A stretch of 64,000 nucleotides of DNA, from the NCBI RefSeq assembly GCF_001592825.1, contig NZ_LTZG01000021.1, positions 186,001-250,000 on the forward strand, in the 5' to 3' direction. Source of the DNA: Planococcus maritimus. GTDB taxonomy: Bacteria > Bacillota > Bacilli > Bacillales_A > Planococcaceae. The translations under genes and the position numbers were made by a program. The notes beneath the pieces are model-generated. The model had not been told where the DNA came from. It saw only the letters and a program-made list of their open reading frames with translations, and searched no databases. This document shows, one piece after another, positions 48,042-55,773 of this stretch (its first letter is position 1; each line of letters begins with the position of its first letter).

Positions 48042-49130
48042 TTAATCGAATGTAATTTTTGTTACCGTGTCGCGGTCGAGCTTTTTGATTACTTCAATGA
48101 TCAATTTAACAGCATTTTCATAATCGTCGCGGTGCAGGATGCCTGCGTGTGAATGAATATAACGTGTTGCAACACCGATTGACAAGGCAGGTACGCCGTT
48201 TGCCGTTAAGTGGATCGAGCCGGCATCTGTTCCGCCGCCAGCAATTGTTTCAAACTGGTACGGGATACCTGACGCTTCCGCTGTATCGACAACCAACTCA
48301 CGCAAGCCGCGGTGAGAGACCATCGAGGCATCGAATAACAGAATTTGCGGGCCATCGCCCATTTTGCTGTTGGATTCTTTAGAGGTAACGCCTGGCGTGT
48401 CCCCTGCGATGCCGACATCCACTGCAAAACCGATATCCGGTTGGATGAACGATGTCGCCGTTTTCGCGCCGCGTAAGCCGACTTCTTCTTGAACCGTTCC
48501 AACGCCGTATACCACGTTCGGGTGGTCCACACCTTTCAAGCCTTTCAAAACATCAATCGCGATGGCGCAGCCAATACGGTTGTCCCAAGCTTTCGCCATT
48601 AATAATTTTTCGTTGTTCATAACGGTGAATTCGAAATAAGGAGTCACCATATCGCCTGGTGTCACGCCCCATTCTTTTGCTTCTTCGCGTGAAGAGGCGC
48701 CGATATCAATAAACATGTCTTTGATTTCCACCGGTTTTTTGCGCGCTTCTGGGGACAGGATGTGCGGCGGCTTCGAACCGATAACGCCTGTCACATCCTT
48801 GCCGCTTCTAGTCGTGATAGTTACGCGTTGTGCCAGCATAACCTGGTTCCACCAACCGCCGACTGTTTGGAATTTCAAGAATCCTTTGTCGTCGATCTGT
48901 GAAACCATGAATCCGACTTCGTCCAAGTGTCCCGCGACCATGATCTTCGGCCCATCAGCGAGTCCTTCTTTTTTGGCGATCAAGCTGCCAAGGTTATCCG
49001 TTTCAATGCTGTCCGCAAACGGTTCTATGTATTTCTTCATGACCTCGCGGGATTGGCGTTCGTTGCCGGGAATGCCATTCGCATCCGTAAGTTCTTTCAA
49101 CATTTGTTGAGTATCATCTAATTTCGACAT
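48042..49130 (-). CDS. ysdC: M42-family metallopeptidase, YsdC-like
   Basis: Cytoplasmic dinuclear-metal aminopeptidase (glutamyl aminopeptidase/endoglucanase M family). Metal and catalytic motifs: H68 and D70 in [10 protein letters not shown], the AWDNRIG segment near 182-188, the catalytic glutamate pair in [11 protein letters not shown] near 217, and [12 protein letters not shown] and YIHSHAG near the end. 362 residues. Peptide specificity is not readable from sequence. In the ysdC position near the infC-rplT operon. Confidence 0.93.
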   Translation of the reverse strand: MSKLDDTQQMLKELTDANGIPGNERQSREVMKKYIEPFADSIETDNLGSLIAKKEGLADGPKIMVAGHLDEVGFMVSQIDDKGFLKFQTVGGWWNQVMLAQRVTITTRSGKDVTGVIGSKPPHILSPEARKKPVEIKDMFIDIGASSREEAKEWGVTPGDMVTPYFEFTVMNNEKLLMAKAWDNRIGCAIAIDVLKGLKGVDHPNVVYGVGTVQEEVGLRGAKTATSFIQPDIGFAVDVGIAGDTPGVTSKESNSKMGDGPQILLFDASMVSHRGLRELVVDTAEASGIPYQFETIAGGGTDAGSIHLTANGVPALSIGVATRYIHSHAGILHRDDYENAVKLIIEVIKKLDRDTVTKITFD

Positions 49131-49201
49131 TATTTCGACCTCCTAAATAGTCATTGCTTTTTCAGTATATAGGAAAGCGGTTACGTTATCAAAAGATTCA
49201 T

Positions 49202-49687
49202 TCAATACCCTTGTTGTTGGCGTTTATAATTCGTTTCGTTTTTTTCGATATAAGCTGCTAGCACTTCTTCATAACTAAACCCGAGCGCCTTTGCTAACGC
49301 GCCAAAAGTCCGCCATAAGTTGCTATAATCTTCATGAGTTGCGTGTTCAGTAAACTCGCTGACCGATTGATGCGCTAATAGGAACAGCTCAGTCAAATCC
49401 TGTTCTTCTAACGGAGCTGGCCATTCGCCTAACGAATTGTACCCTTTTTCAATACCGAGCGATAAGAGAAAATGAATGCAATCGACATATTCCTCGAGCA
49501 AGGTGCTTTTATCGGACGGTCCTTTTGTGCTCCAAAACTTGAAACATCTTGTTTCATTTGCCAGCTCTGATAATTCCACCTGTAGGGCAAGCACTTTCTT
49601 GCGAAAAACCGACTCCTCTACGTTGCGGTTTGACTGGATGTATCGGTCGAGCTCTTGTTGCATGTGAAATAATTTTTGAAGGTTCAT
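49202..49687 (-). CDS. Dimeric-type dUTP diphosphatase (dUTPase_2 family)
   Basis: A 161-residue all-alpha NTP pyrophosphohydrolase that hydrolyses dUTP/dUDP. The metal-binding motifs are ALQVELSELANETRCFKFW-type sequence near 33-51 (E-x-x-E) and LLEEYVDCIHFLLSLG near 61-76 (E-x-x-D). This fold is unrelated to trimeric dUTPases. ATG 49687 follows AAAAGGAG; the frame extends 32 codons upstream across the divergent ysdB promoter and is not used. Divergent from ysdB. Confidence 0.88.
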   Translation of the reverse strand: MNLQKLFHMQQELDRYIQSNRNVEESVFRKKVLALQVELSELANETRCFKFWSTKGPSDKSTLLEEYVDCIHFLLSLGIEKGYNSLGEWPAPLEEQDLTELFLLAHQSVSEFTEHATHEDYSNLWRTFGALAKALGFSYEEVLAAYIEKNETNYKRQQQGY

Positions 49688-49714
49688 AGACTTTCTCCTT
49701 TTCCTTGAAATTAG

Positions 49715-49740
49715 TGAAACTTCCAGGCTTCTGTTACGTA
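49715..49740 (+). promoter_or_regulatory. Sigma-W promoter of ysdB
   Basis: TGAAAC (49715-49720), exactly 16 bp, CGTA (49737-49740) on the plus strand: a perfect match to the sigma-W consensus. It lies 36 bp before ysdB. In B. subtilis ysdB belongs to the sigma-W cell-envelope stress regulon. Confidence 0.9.
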
Positions 49741-49776
49741 TTATACACAAGACTATCTTGATAAGGGGGCAATCCG

Positions 49777-50169
49777 ATGGCATTTTTGATCCGTTTGATC
49801 ATCATCGCCTTGATCATTTACATGTTTTACCGTCTCCTCAAATTCATTTTTGACCCGAAGCGCAAGCTTGATGCAGCGCTTGAATCCGGCACTTATTATT
49901 TCCATGACGACGTAAAGAACGTTCGCAAGAATTTTTTCATTGCTTTGCGAGGTGTTCTTTTCGAAGGGGAGAAATATTTAGGGACCACAAAAGAAGCATT
50001 TGACGTCGTCTCGATTTTTGTCTGGACCGAATCGCCTGACAAGCTTATTGGCTTCTCTAAAGAGGATTTTCAATTTTTGGAGAAGGAAATCCGCATGAAT
50101 TATCCAGATGCAGACATTTCATGGAAAAGCCCAATTGAACAATTGATGAAAAAAGAGGGTGAAGCCTGA
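49777..50169 (+). CDS. ysdB: Sigma-W pathway protein YsdB
   Basis: A 130-residue protein with one N-terminal membrane helix (LIRLIIIALIIYMFYRLLKF, residues 4-23) and a soluble cytoplasmic part with no catalytic motif I recognise. Same length and position as YsdB of B. subtilis. ATG follows AAGGGGG. Its promoter is a textbook sigma-W site, so it should be induced by envelope stress such as cell-wall antibiotics or alkaline shock. Molecular role unknown. Confidence 0.9.
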   Translation: MAFLIRLIIIALIIYMFYRLLKFIFDPKRKLDAALESGTYYFHDDVKNVRKNFFIALRGVLFEGEKYLGTTKEAFDVVSIFVWTESPDKLIGFSKEDFQFLEKEIRMNYPDADISWKSPIEQLMKKEGEA

Positions 50170-50185
50170 GCTTCTCCCTCTTTTC

Positions 50186-50449
50186 TTATGCTATAGCGAG
50201 CCACACGAGCAAGCCAGCCTGTATCAGGGCAAGGATAAAAAACCCCACACGGAAATTCGTGTGCTTGGTCTTGTGGCGGAATAGCATCATCCCTGCGTAT
50301 GCACCGATGCCGCCGCCAATTAACGCGACCAACCATAATCGTTTTTCAGGAATACGCGGACCACGCGACTGTGCTTGGCGTTTATCCGCCCACATCATGA
50401 TAAAGGCAAAACTCGACATAGCCGCGAAATAAGCTGCCAAAATAATCAT
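50186..50449 (-). CDS. ysdA: DUF1294 membrane protein YsdA
   Basis: An 87-residue protein with three hydrophobic segments. The family signature is WADKRQAQ near residue 20, RIPEKRLWLVALIGGGIGAYAG near 32-53 (in parts) and MLFRHKTKH near 55-63. Function is unknown. ATG has AGGAGGGG upstream. It follows rplT as in B. subtilis, with a terminator between. Confidence 0.88.
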   Translation of the reverse strand: MIILAAYFAAMSSFAFIMMWADKRQAQSRGPRIPEKRLWLVALIGGGIGAYAGMMLFRHKTKHTNFRVGFFILALIQAGLLVWLAIA

Positions 50450-50475
50450 ACTTTCCCCTCCTAAGTGCCATCAAT

Positions 50476-50508
50476 AAAAAAAGGCCAGCTAAGAAGCCGG
50501 CCTTTTTT
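50476..50508. terminator. Intrinsic terminator after rplT
   Basis: AAAAAAGGCCGGCT-TCTT-AGCTGGCCTTTTTTT on the minus strand; flanked by A and T runs on both strands, so it can act in either direction. Confidence 0.9.
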
Positions 50509-50539
50509 CTATCGAACCAGGCGCAAGGCCCAGCGTGAA

Positions 50540-50896
50540 TTAGTTAGAAGCTTTTTTCGCTTGGTCAACCAAAGCTGTGAAAGCAGCTGCATCAGATACA
50601 GCGATTTCAGCTAGCATTTTGCGGTTGATGTCGATGCCGGCAAGTTTCAATCCGTGCATCAAGCGGCTGTAAGAAATATCATTCAAACGAGCTGCTGCGT
50701 TGATACGTGTGATCCACAATTTGCGGAAATCACGTTTTTTGTTGCGACGGTCACGGTAAGCATAGTTACCTGACTTCATGACTTGTTGGTTCGCTACTTT
50801 AAATAGTAAGTGTTTAGAACCGTAATAACCTTTAGCTAATTTTAATACTCTTTTACGACGCTTGCGCGTCACTGTTCCGCCTTTTACGCGTGGCAT
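50540..50896 (-). CDS. rplT: 50S ribosomal protein L20
   Basis: Early-assembly 23S rRNA-binding protein and, in B. subtilis, the autoregulator of this operon through the infC leader. [19 protein letters not shown] opening and [16 protein letters not shown]-type core are characteristic; 118 residues. ATG follows AGGAGG. About 120 bp of repeat separates it from rpmI. Confidence 0.98.
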   Translation of the reverse strand: MPRVKGGTVTRKRRKRVLKLAKGYYGSKHLLFKVANQQVMKSGNYAYRDRRNKKRDFRKLWITRINAAARLNDISYSRLMHGLKLAGIDINRKMLAEIAVSDAAAFTALVDQAKKASN

Positions 50897-50952
50897 ATTG
50901 AATTACCTCCTGCTTGAATATGAAAAATTCGATTTTTGTAGTTGTTGGTGTT

Positions 50953-51070
50953 GTCTAGACTGCAGCGCCTAGATTCTCGGGGTCATCAGTTAAAGTGGCT
51001 GTGCGGCAAAAGCGCCGCTTTGCCCCTTCGTCTGATGCCTGTCGAATCTAACCGGGCGTTTTCGCTTTTC
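50953..51070. repeat. Family A repeat between rpmI and rplT
   Basis: GTCTAGACTGCAGCGCCTAG at the left end, CTCGGGGTCATCAG, the GTGCGGCAAAAGCGCCGC hairpin, CTGATGCCTGTCG, and TTCGCTTTTC at the right end. The same order of blocks occurs at 54091-54272 and 54261-54518. It lies inside the infC-rpmI-rplT transcript. Confidence 0.7.
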
Positions 51071-51074
51071 GTTC

Positions 51075-51275
51075 TTATTTCATGTTGTAGATCAATGATT
51101 TGATGCGTTTCAAGTCGCCTGCAGAAACCAATGAGCCCTTACGGAGCTTACGTTTTTGCTTAGTAGACTTGTTTGCGAACAAGTGGCTTGTGTGGGAACG
51201 GTTGCGTTTTACTTTACCAGTTCCAGTTTTCTTGAAGCGTTTAGACGCTCCACTGTGGCTTTTCATTTTCGGCAT
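51075..51275 (-). CDS. rpmI: 50S ribosomal protein L35
   Basis: [20 protein letters not shown] opening, then [19 protein letters not shown], typical basic L35 sequence; 66 residues. ATG has TAGGAGGAA upstream. Middle gene of infC-rpmI-rplT. Confidence 0.98.
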   Translation of the reverse strand: MPKMKSHSGASKRFKKTGTGKVKRNRSHTSHLFANKSTKQKRKLRKGSLVSAGDLKRIKSLIYNMK

Positions 51276-51303
51276 TTCGGGTTCCTCCTAAACAATTATG
51301 CTA

Positions 51304-51825
51304 TTATTCCTTCTCGTTGACCGGGTTCAGCATCAAGAACATGCTGCGGCCTTCCATTTTCGGGCGCTGTTCAATCGTTGCGACTTCCTTGCACTCTTCT
51401 GCGAAGCGCTCAAGGACGCGTTGTCCGATTTCTTTGTGCGTAATTGCACGGCCTTTGAAACGGATTGAAGCTTTCACTTTGTCGCCTTTTTCAAGGAACT
51501 TGATGGCATTGCGGAGCTTCGTGTTAAAGTCGTGATCATCGATGCCTGGGCTCAAGCGAACCTCTTTCACATTGATGATTTTTTGGTTTTTACGAATTTC
51601 GCGCTCTTTTTTCTGCTGTTCAAACTTGAACTTGCCGTGGTCCATGATCCGTGCGACCGGTGGCTTAGCTTGAGGAGCCACAAGCACTAGGTCCAGGTTG
51701 GCACGGGTTGCAATCTCGAGCGCCTCGTTGCGTGATTTAATACCGAGCTGTTCACCATTTTGGTCAATAACCCGTAATTCACGTGCACGAATGCCTTCGT
51801 TTACATTGTTGTCTCTGCTAATAAT
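51304..51825 (-). CDS. infC: Translation initiation factor IF-3 (AUU start)
   Basis: Keeps 30S subunits free and checks start codons. I extend the gene to ATT at 51825: the next codons read [20 protein letters not shown], the conserved IF-3 start, and CCGGAGGTG lies four bases before the ATT. This gives 173 residues. A later GTG at 51687 would remove the N-terminal domain. AUU starts are the known route by which IF-3 represses its own synthesis. C-terminal domain includes [15 protein letters not shown]. Confidence 0.95.
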   Translation of the reverse strand: MISRDNNVNEGIRARELRVIDQNGEQLGIKSRNEALEIATRANLDLVLVAPQAKPPVARIMDHGKFKFEQQKKEREIRKNQKIINVKEVRLSPGIDDHDFNTKLRNAIKFLEKGDKVKASIRFKGRAITHKEIGQRVLERFAEECKEVATIEQRPKMEGRSMFLMLNPVNEKE

Positions 51826-51840
51826 GATCCACCTCCGGGT

Positions 51841-52045
51841 AGTGTCGCGAATAGCTTAAATGTGTGAACCGGTCGATCCGGTTTACAGGTGCAAACAAAA
51901 AGCGGGCGAACCCCGAGGAGTTCGCCCGCCGTAATATGACAGCACGCTAAGCGTGTAAAAGTCAAAATCGTGTCTACCTGCCAACAATCGGTCGATCAGG
52001 TGAGAAGCGGGCGCTCCTGCTTGCACATATAAGTATTCAATAACC
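51841..52045 (-). promoter_or_regulatory. infC-rpmI-rplT leader with attenuator (L20-type)
   Basis: The leader holds a terminator GCGGGCGAACTCC-TCGG-GGTTCGCCCGC followed by TTTTTG (51896-51929), placed well before the AUU start. In B. subtilis this leader is an L20-dependent attenuator. A nine-base sequence GATCGACCG occurs twice on the minus strand (51870-51878 and 51989-51997), one copy on each side of the terminator, and could be part of alternative pairing or the L20 site. Confidence 0.75.
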
Positions 52046-52051
52046 TAAATA

Positions 52052-52080
52052 AGAATAGCACGCAGTCTTTTTACTGTCAA
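52052..52080 (-). promoter_or_regulatory. Sigma-A promoter of infC operon
   Basis: TTGACA (52075-52080), 17-bp spacer, TATTCT (52052-52057) on the minus strand, starting six bases after the thrS stop. Confidence 0.75.
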
Positions 52081-52085
52081 GCCTT

Positions 52086-54014
52086 TTAGCGAAGTTCGGA
52101 TTGCACGAGTTTGACGAAGTCCTCAAACGGCATGCTCTCGGAGTTCTGCTCGCCGTACTTACGAACATTGACCGATCCGCTTTCCAGTTCCTTGTCGCCG
52201 ATAACGAGCATATATGGAACTTTCTGCATTTGTGCTTCGCGGATCTTGTAGCCGAGCTTTTCATCCCGCTCATCGATATCAACGCGAAGTTTATGCTGCT
52301 GCATTTTCTCTTGAAGCTCTTTTGCGTATTCGCTGTGGACATCAAGCGACACCGGGATGATCTCCACTTGGACCGGTGCGAGCCATGTCGGGAATGCGCC
52401 TTTGTATTCTTCGATCAAGAAAGCGACAAAACGTTCCATTGTAGAAACGACGCCGCGGTGAATGACAACTGGGCGATGCTGTTTGCCGTCCTCGCCGATA
52501 TACGTCAAATCGAATTTTTCCGGCAATAGGAAATCGAGCTGTACAGTCGATAATGTTTCTTCTTTGCCGAGCGCAGTTTTTACTTGGACATCAAGTTTCG
52601 GTCCGTAAAACGCCGCTTCGCCTTCTGCTTCGAAATAATCAAGGCCCAGCTCGTCCATCGCTTCTTTCAACATCGATTGGGCACGGTCCCACATCGCATC
52701 ATCATCGTAATACTTCTCTTTATCAGCTGGGTCGCGATACGACACGCGGAACGAATAATCCTTCAAGTCGAAATCTTTATAGACTTCGATAACAAGATTG
52801 ACGACGCGTTTGAATTCTTCTTTGATTTGGTCTGGGCGTACAAACAAGTGAGCGTCATTTAATGTCATGCCGCGCACGCGCTGAAGTCCAGACAAAGCAC
52901 CTGACATCTCGTAGCGATGCATAAGCCCCAGTTCCGCGATGCGGATCGGCAATTGACGATAAGAATGGATGCCTTGTTTGTAGATCATCATGTGGTGCGG
53001 GCAGTTCATTGGGCGCAGGACTAGGTCTTCGTTGTCCATTTGCATGACTGGGAACATATTTTCCTGGTAATGGTCCCAGTGGCCGCTTGTCTTGTACAAT
53101 TCGACACTGCCCATCACTGGCGTATACACATGGTCATAGCCCATGCGTTCTTCTTTATCGACGATATAGCGTTCGATGATGCGGCGGATCGTCGCGCCTT
53201 TTGGCAGCCACATCGGCAAGCCTTGTCCGACTTTTTGGGAGTTCATGAACAAATTAAGTTCTTTGCCGATTTTGCGGTGGTCGCGCTCTTTCGCTTCCTC
53301 GAGCATGTCAAGATGCGCTTTCAATTCTTCTTTCTTGAAGAATGCAGTGCCGTAAATGCGCTGCAGCATTTTATTGTCGCTGTTGCCGCGCCAGTAAGCA
53401 CCGGCAACACTCAATAATTTAAATTCTTTCAGTTTGCCAGTGGACGGTACATGTATGCCGCGGCACAAGTCGAAGAATTCGCCTTGTTCGTAGATCGACA
53501 CTTGCTCATCTTCAGGAATCGCTTCAAGCAACTCTAATTTATAAGGATCGCTGATTGCTTCAAAACGTTGCTGTGCTTCATTTCTGGACACTTCTACACG
53601 GACAATGTCCAAATTTTCGTTGATGATTTTCTTCATTTCTTTTTCGATGACTGGCAAGTCTTCGGCTGTGATGGCTGACTCTGTATCAATATCATAGTAA
53701 AAGCCATTTTCAATAACCGGCCCCACACCCAGTTTGGCATCCGGATACAGGCGCTTGACTGCTTGTGCCATCAAATGCGCAGAGCTGTGGCGAAGTACTT
53801 CCAACGCTTCCTCGGATTCTGGTGTGATGATGGCAATGTCGCCGTTTTCTTCAAGAGGAGCTTTCAAATCAACCAACTGGCCGGAAAGCTTTCCTGCTAC
53901 TGCTTTTTTGCGAAGACCCGGGCTGATCGATTGTGCAATTTCTTCAGTAGATGTTCCTTTGGCGAACTCTTTTACTGCGCCGTCTGGGAATGTTAAGTGA
54001 ATCATGTCTGCCAT
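52086..54014 (-). CDS. thrS: Threonine--tRNA ligase
   Basis: Order: N-terminal TGS domain (1-62, [12 protein letters not shown]), editing domain (65-230, with [16 protein letters not shown] near 75-90 and the [10 protein letters not shown] region near 180), class II catalytic core (motif 2 near [21 protein letters not shown]; motif 3 near [19 protein letters not shown]) and C-terminal anticodon domain. 642 residues. ATG follows AAAGGAG. A T-box leader lies upstream, but 515 bp separate its terminator from the start codon. Confidence 0.98.
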   Translation of the reverse strand: MADMIHLTFPDGAVKEFAKGTSTEEIAQSISPGLRKKAVAGKLSGQLVDLKAPLEENGDIAIITPESEEALEVLRHSSAHLMAQAVKRLYPDAKLGVGPVIENGFYYDIDTESAITAEDLPVIEKEMKKIINENLDIVRVEVSRNEAQQRFEAISDPYKLELLEAIPEDEQVSIYEQGEFFDLCRGIHVPSTGKLKEFKLLSVAGAYWRGNSDNKMLQRIYGTAFFKKEELKAHLDMLEEAKERDHRKIGKELNLFMNSQKVGQGLPMWLPKGATIRRIIERYIVDKEERMGYDHVYTPVMGSVELYKTSGHWDHYQENMFPVMQMDNEDLVLRPMNCPHHMMIYKQGIHSYRQLPIRIAELGLMHRYEMSGALSGLQRVRGMTLNDAHLFVRPDQIKEEFKRVVNLVIEVYKDFDLKDYSFRVSYRDPADKEKYYDDDAMWDRAQSMLKEAMDELGLDYFEAEGEAAFYGPKLDVQVKTALGKEETLSTVQLDFLLPEKFDLTYIGEDGKQHRPVVIHRGVVSTMERFVAFLIEEYKGAFPTWLAPVQVEIIPVSLDVHSEYAKELQEKMQQHKLRVDIDERDEKLGYKIREAQMQKVPYMLVIGDKELESGSVNVRKYGEQNSESMPFEDFVKLVQSELR

Positions 54015-54090
54015 GTGAATCTCTCCTTTAAATGGTTTGGGTGGATGGGCTAGCCACAGGGTCTGGTTCGCCGCCTCCGCTATTCTTGGT

Positions 54091-54272
54091 GTCTAGCTTC
54101 AGCTGCCTGCTCCTCGGGGTCTTAAGTCACCTTGGCTGTGCGGCATAAAGCGCCGCTCCGCCAATGCGTCTTCAGCCTGTCTGGGGTCCACAGGATGTGG
54201 GTCAGCTAAGCGTTGCGACAGGACGTCGCGTTCTTAGCTTAGCTTCCGCTGCTAGGCGCTTCCGCTTTTCTT
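54091..54272. repeat. Family A repeat with embedded family C segment, thrS leader
   Basis: Starts GTCTAGCTTCAGCTGCC, then CTCGGGGTCTTAAGTCAC, the GTGCGGCATAAAGCGCCGC hairpin, GTCTTCAGCCTGTC, and ends GGCGCTTCCGCTTTTCTT. Between the last two blocks sits 54186-54240 (CCACAGGATGTGG and GCGTTGCGACAGGACGTCGCG), which resembles the repeat at 9381-9433. Confidence 0.7.
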
Positions 54273-54518
54273 GATGTCTAGCTCCGGCAACCAGACCCTC
54301 GAGGTCACAAGCCAATTTGCTTTTGCGGCAAAGAGCGCCGCTTCAGCAAACCGTCTTGTGCTTGTCGGGTCTTGACGGCTGCCTCCGCTTTTCTTGATGT
54401 CTAGCTCCGGCAACCAGACCCTCGAGGTCACAAGCTAATTTGCTTTTGCGGCAAAGAGCGCCGCTTCAGCAAACCGTCTTGTGCTTGTCGGGTCTTGACG
54501 GCTGCCTCCGCTTTTCTT
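54261..54518. repeat. Near-perfect 123-bp tandem duplication, family A
   Basis: Units at 54261-54383 and 54384-54506 differ at one base that I can find (AGCC versus AGCT at 54311/54434 region). A 12-base start of a third unit (TCCGCTTTTCTT) follows at 54507-54518. Each has CTCGAGGTCACAAG, the TTTTGCGGCAAAGAGCGCCGC hairpin block and CTTGTGCTTGTCGGG. It lies between the thrS T-box terminator and thrS. Confidence 0.85.
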
Positions 54519-54529
54519 TTTTTCCACAC

Positions 54530-54794
54530 AAAAAGCCCCATCCCAAAAGGGACGAAGCTCTGTTCGTGGTTCCACCCTTCTTCTCTTCCGCGTAAGTTTT
54601 TCGCGCGCGAAATGAAGCTCTGCATCGGCTAACGGGCCGGTACCGTCACCTGCTACTGGGTTTCGCAGGCGCTGCTCGAAGGGGGTAAACCAAAACGCTG
54701 TGCCGGGAAGCTTTCAGCCGTGTCTTCCCTCTCTGTGTGCCGCGCGAAATGGCTCATGTCCTTGTCAATGCATGTAAATCAATATTGATGTTTC
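54530..54794 (-). promoter_or_regulatory. T-box leader of thrS
   Basis: T-box core AAGGGTGGAACCACG (54565-54579) and terminator GCTTCGTCCC-TTTT-GGGATGGGGC followed by five T (54530-54558). Stem I and GC-rich stems lie at 54600-54780. Presumed tRNA-Thr sensor; specifier not assigned. Unusually, repeats fill the space between it and thrS. Confidence 0.88.
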
Positions 54795-54796
54795 TT

Positions 54797-54825
54797 ACTA
54801 TACGATGAAAAAAATCAAAAGGCAA
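54797..54825 (-). promoter_or_regulatory. Probable promoter of the thrS T-box
   Basis: TTGCCT (54820-54825), 17-bp spacer, TATAGT (54797-54802) on the minus strand, just after the dnaI stop. Confidence 0.6.
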
Positions 54826-54834
54826 TAGTTTCTA

Positions 54835-55773
54835 TTATTTATTGCGGCGGTTTTCGCCTTCTAGTTTTACCGGGACGGTCAATGTCTCGATACGTTCCAT
54901 GATGCGCGCTGCTTTCAGGTCTTCTTTTTCGCCGCGCTGGGAATATGTCAAATGGTGAGCCAGTTCAGAGTAGCTGAAATTTGAGCTCATGAAGGTCGGC
55001 AATTTCTCTGCCATCCGGTAGTGAAGGATGGTGCCGAGCACTTCGTCGCGCGTCCAGCTCGACATTGCCTCAGCTCCGATGTCGTCAAGCATGAGCACAT
55101 CGGCTTTTTTAACGTATTCGATTTTTTCCTGCAGCGTATGGTCGCCGATTGCTTGCTTCATTTCGCGCATGAATTCCGGCACGAACACGAGAACGGTTTT
55201 CACATTGATTTCGGCCAGTTCGTTCGCGACCGCGCTAAGCAGATACGATTTGCCGGTGCCGAATTTCCCATACAGGTACAAGCCTTTTTCCGGCAGCGAA
55301 TCCGGGCCTGTCGATTTTTCCAGAAATTCATCGACTGCTCGGAAAGCAGGGAGACGCCGGTCGTCCAGCTCAAAGTTTTCAATTCGCGCCGCCATCACTT
55401 CTTTTGGCATATACATGCTGTGGATCAAAGAGGAAGCGTGGCGTTTGTTGTCTTCTGCGGTTTTTAAGCGGCATTTGGTGTACGAGATGCCAATATTGCC
55501 GCGTTCCAATACGAGGTTTGGTTCGAATCCTTTTAAATGATTGATGCAGCCGCCAAGATTAGGGCATTTATTGCAGTCATGCGACTGGTCGATGTATTCG
55601 TAAAGCTTGCCCATGCCTTTTTCCACTGTCGGGCCGTCAATTTCCTCTTCGTGTTCTTTAAGGAATTTAAGGACACCTGGATGTTCCAGCACTTCTTTTT
55701 TCATCGCATCATAGCGCTCGGAAAATGAGGGCGCATTGACCACTCGCTTCATCGTTTCACGAATCGGTTCCAT
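54835..55773 (-). CDS. dnaI: Primosomal protein DnaI (helicase loader)
   Basis: AAA+ ATPase that loads the replicative helicase DnaC. The N-terminal helicase-binding domain has cysteines typical of DnaI (CNKCPNLGGC near 100). Walker A GKFGTGKSYLL is near 168-178 and Walker B VLMLDDIGAE near 230. 312 residues. It begins at the base before the dnaB stop, so dnaB-dnaI are coupled. In B. subtilis ytxC follows dnaI; here there is none. Confidence 0.95.
   Translation of the reverse strand: MEPIRETMKRVVNAPSFSERYDAMKKEVLEHPGVLKFLKEHEEEIDGPTVEKGMGKLYEYIDQSHDCNKCPNLGGCINHLKGFEPNLVLERGNIGISYTKCRLKTAEDNKRHASSLIHSMYMPKEVMAARIENFELDDRRLPAFRAVDEFLEKSTGPDSLPEKGLYLYGKFGTGKSYLLSAVANELAEINVKTVLVFVPEFMREMKQAIGDHTLQEKIEYVKKADVLMLDDIGAEAMSSWTRDEVLGTILHYRMAEKLPTFMSSNFSYSELAHHLTYSQRGEKEDLKAARIMERIETLTVPVKLEGENRRNK

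Noticed and set aside
54054-54530. Insertion sequence in the thrS leader
   Set aside because: No transposase frame, no terminal inverted repeats of IS type and no clear target duplication.
54428-54625. 65-residue minus-strand frame upstream of thrS
   Set aside because: It spans the repeat and the T-box terminator; this is non-coding structure.
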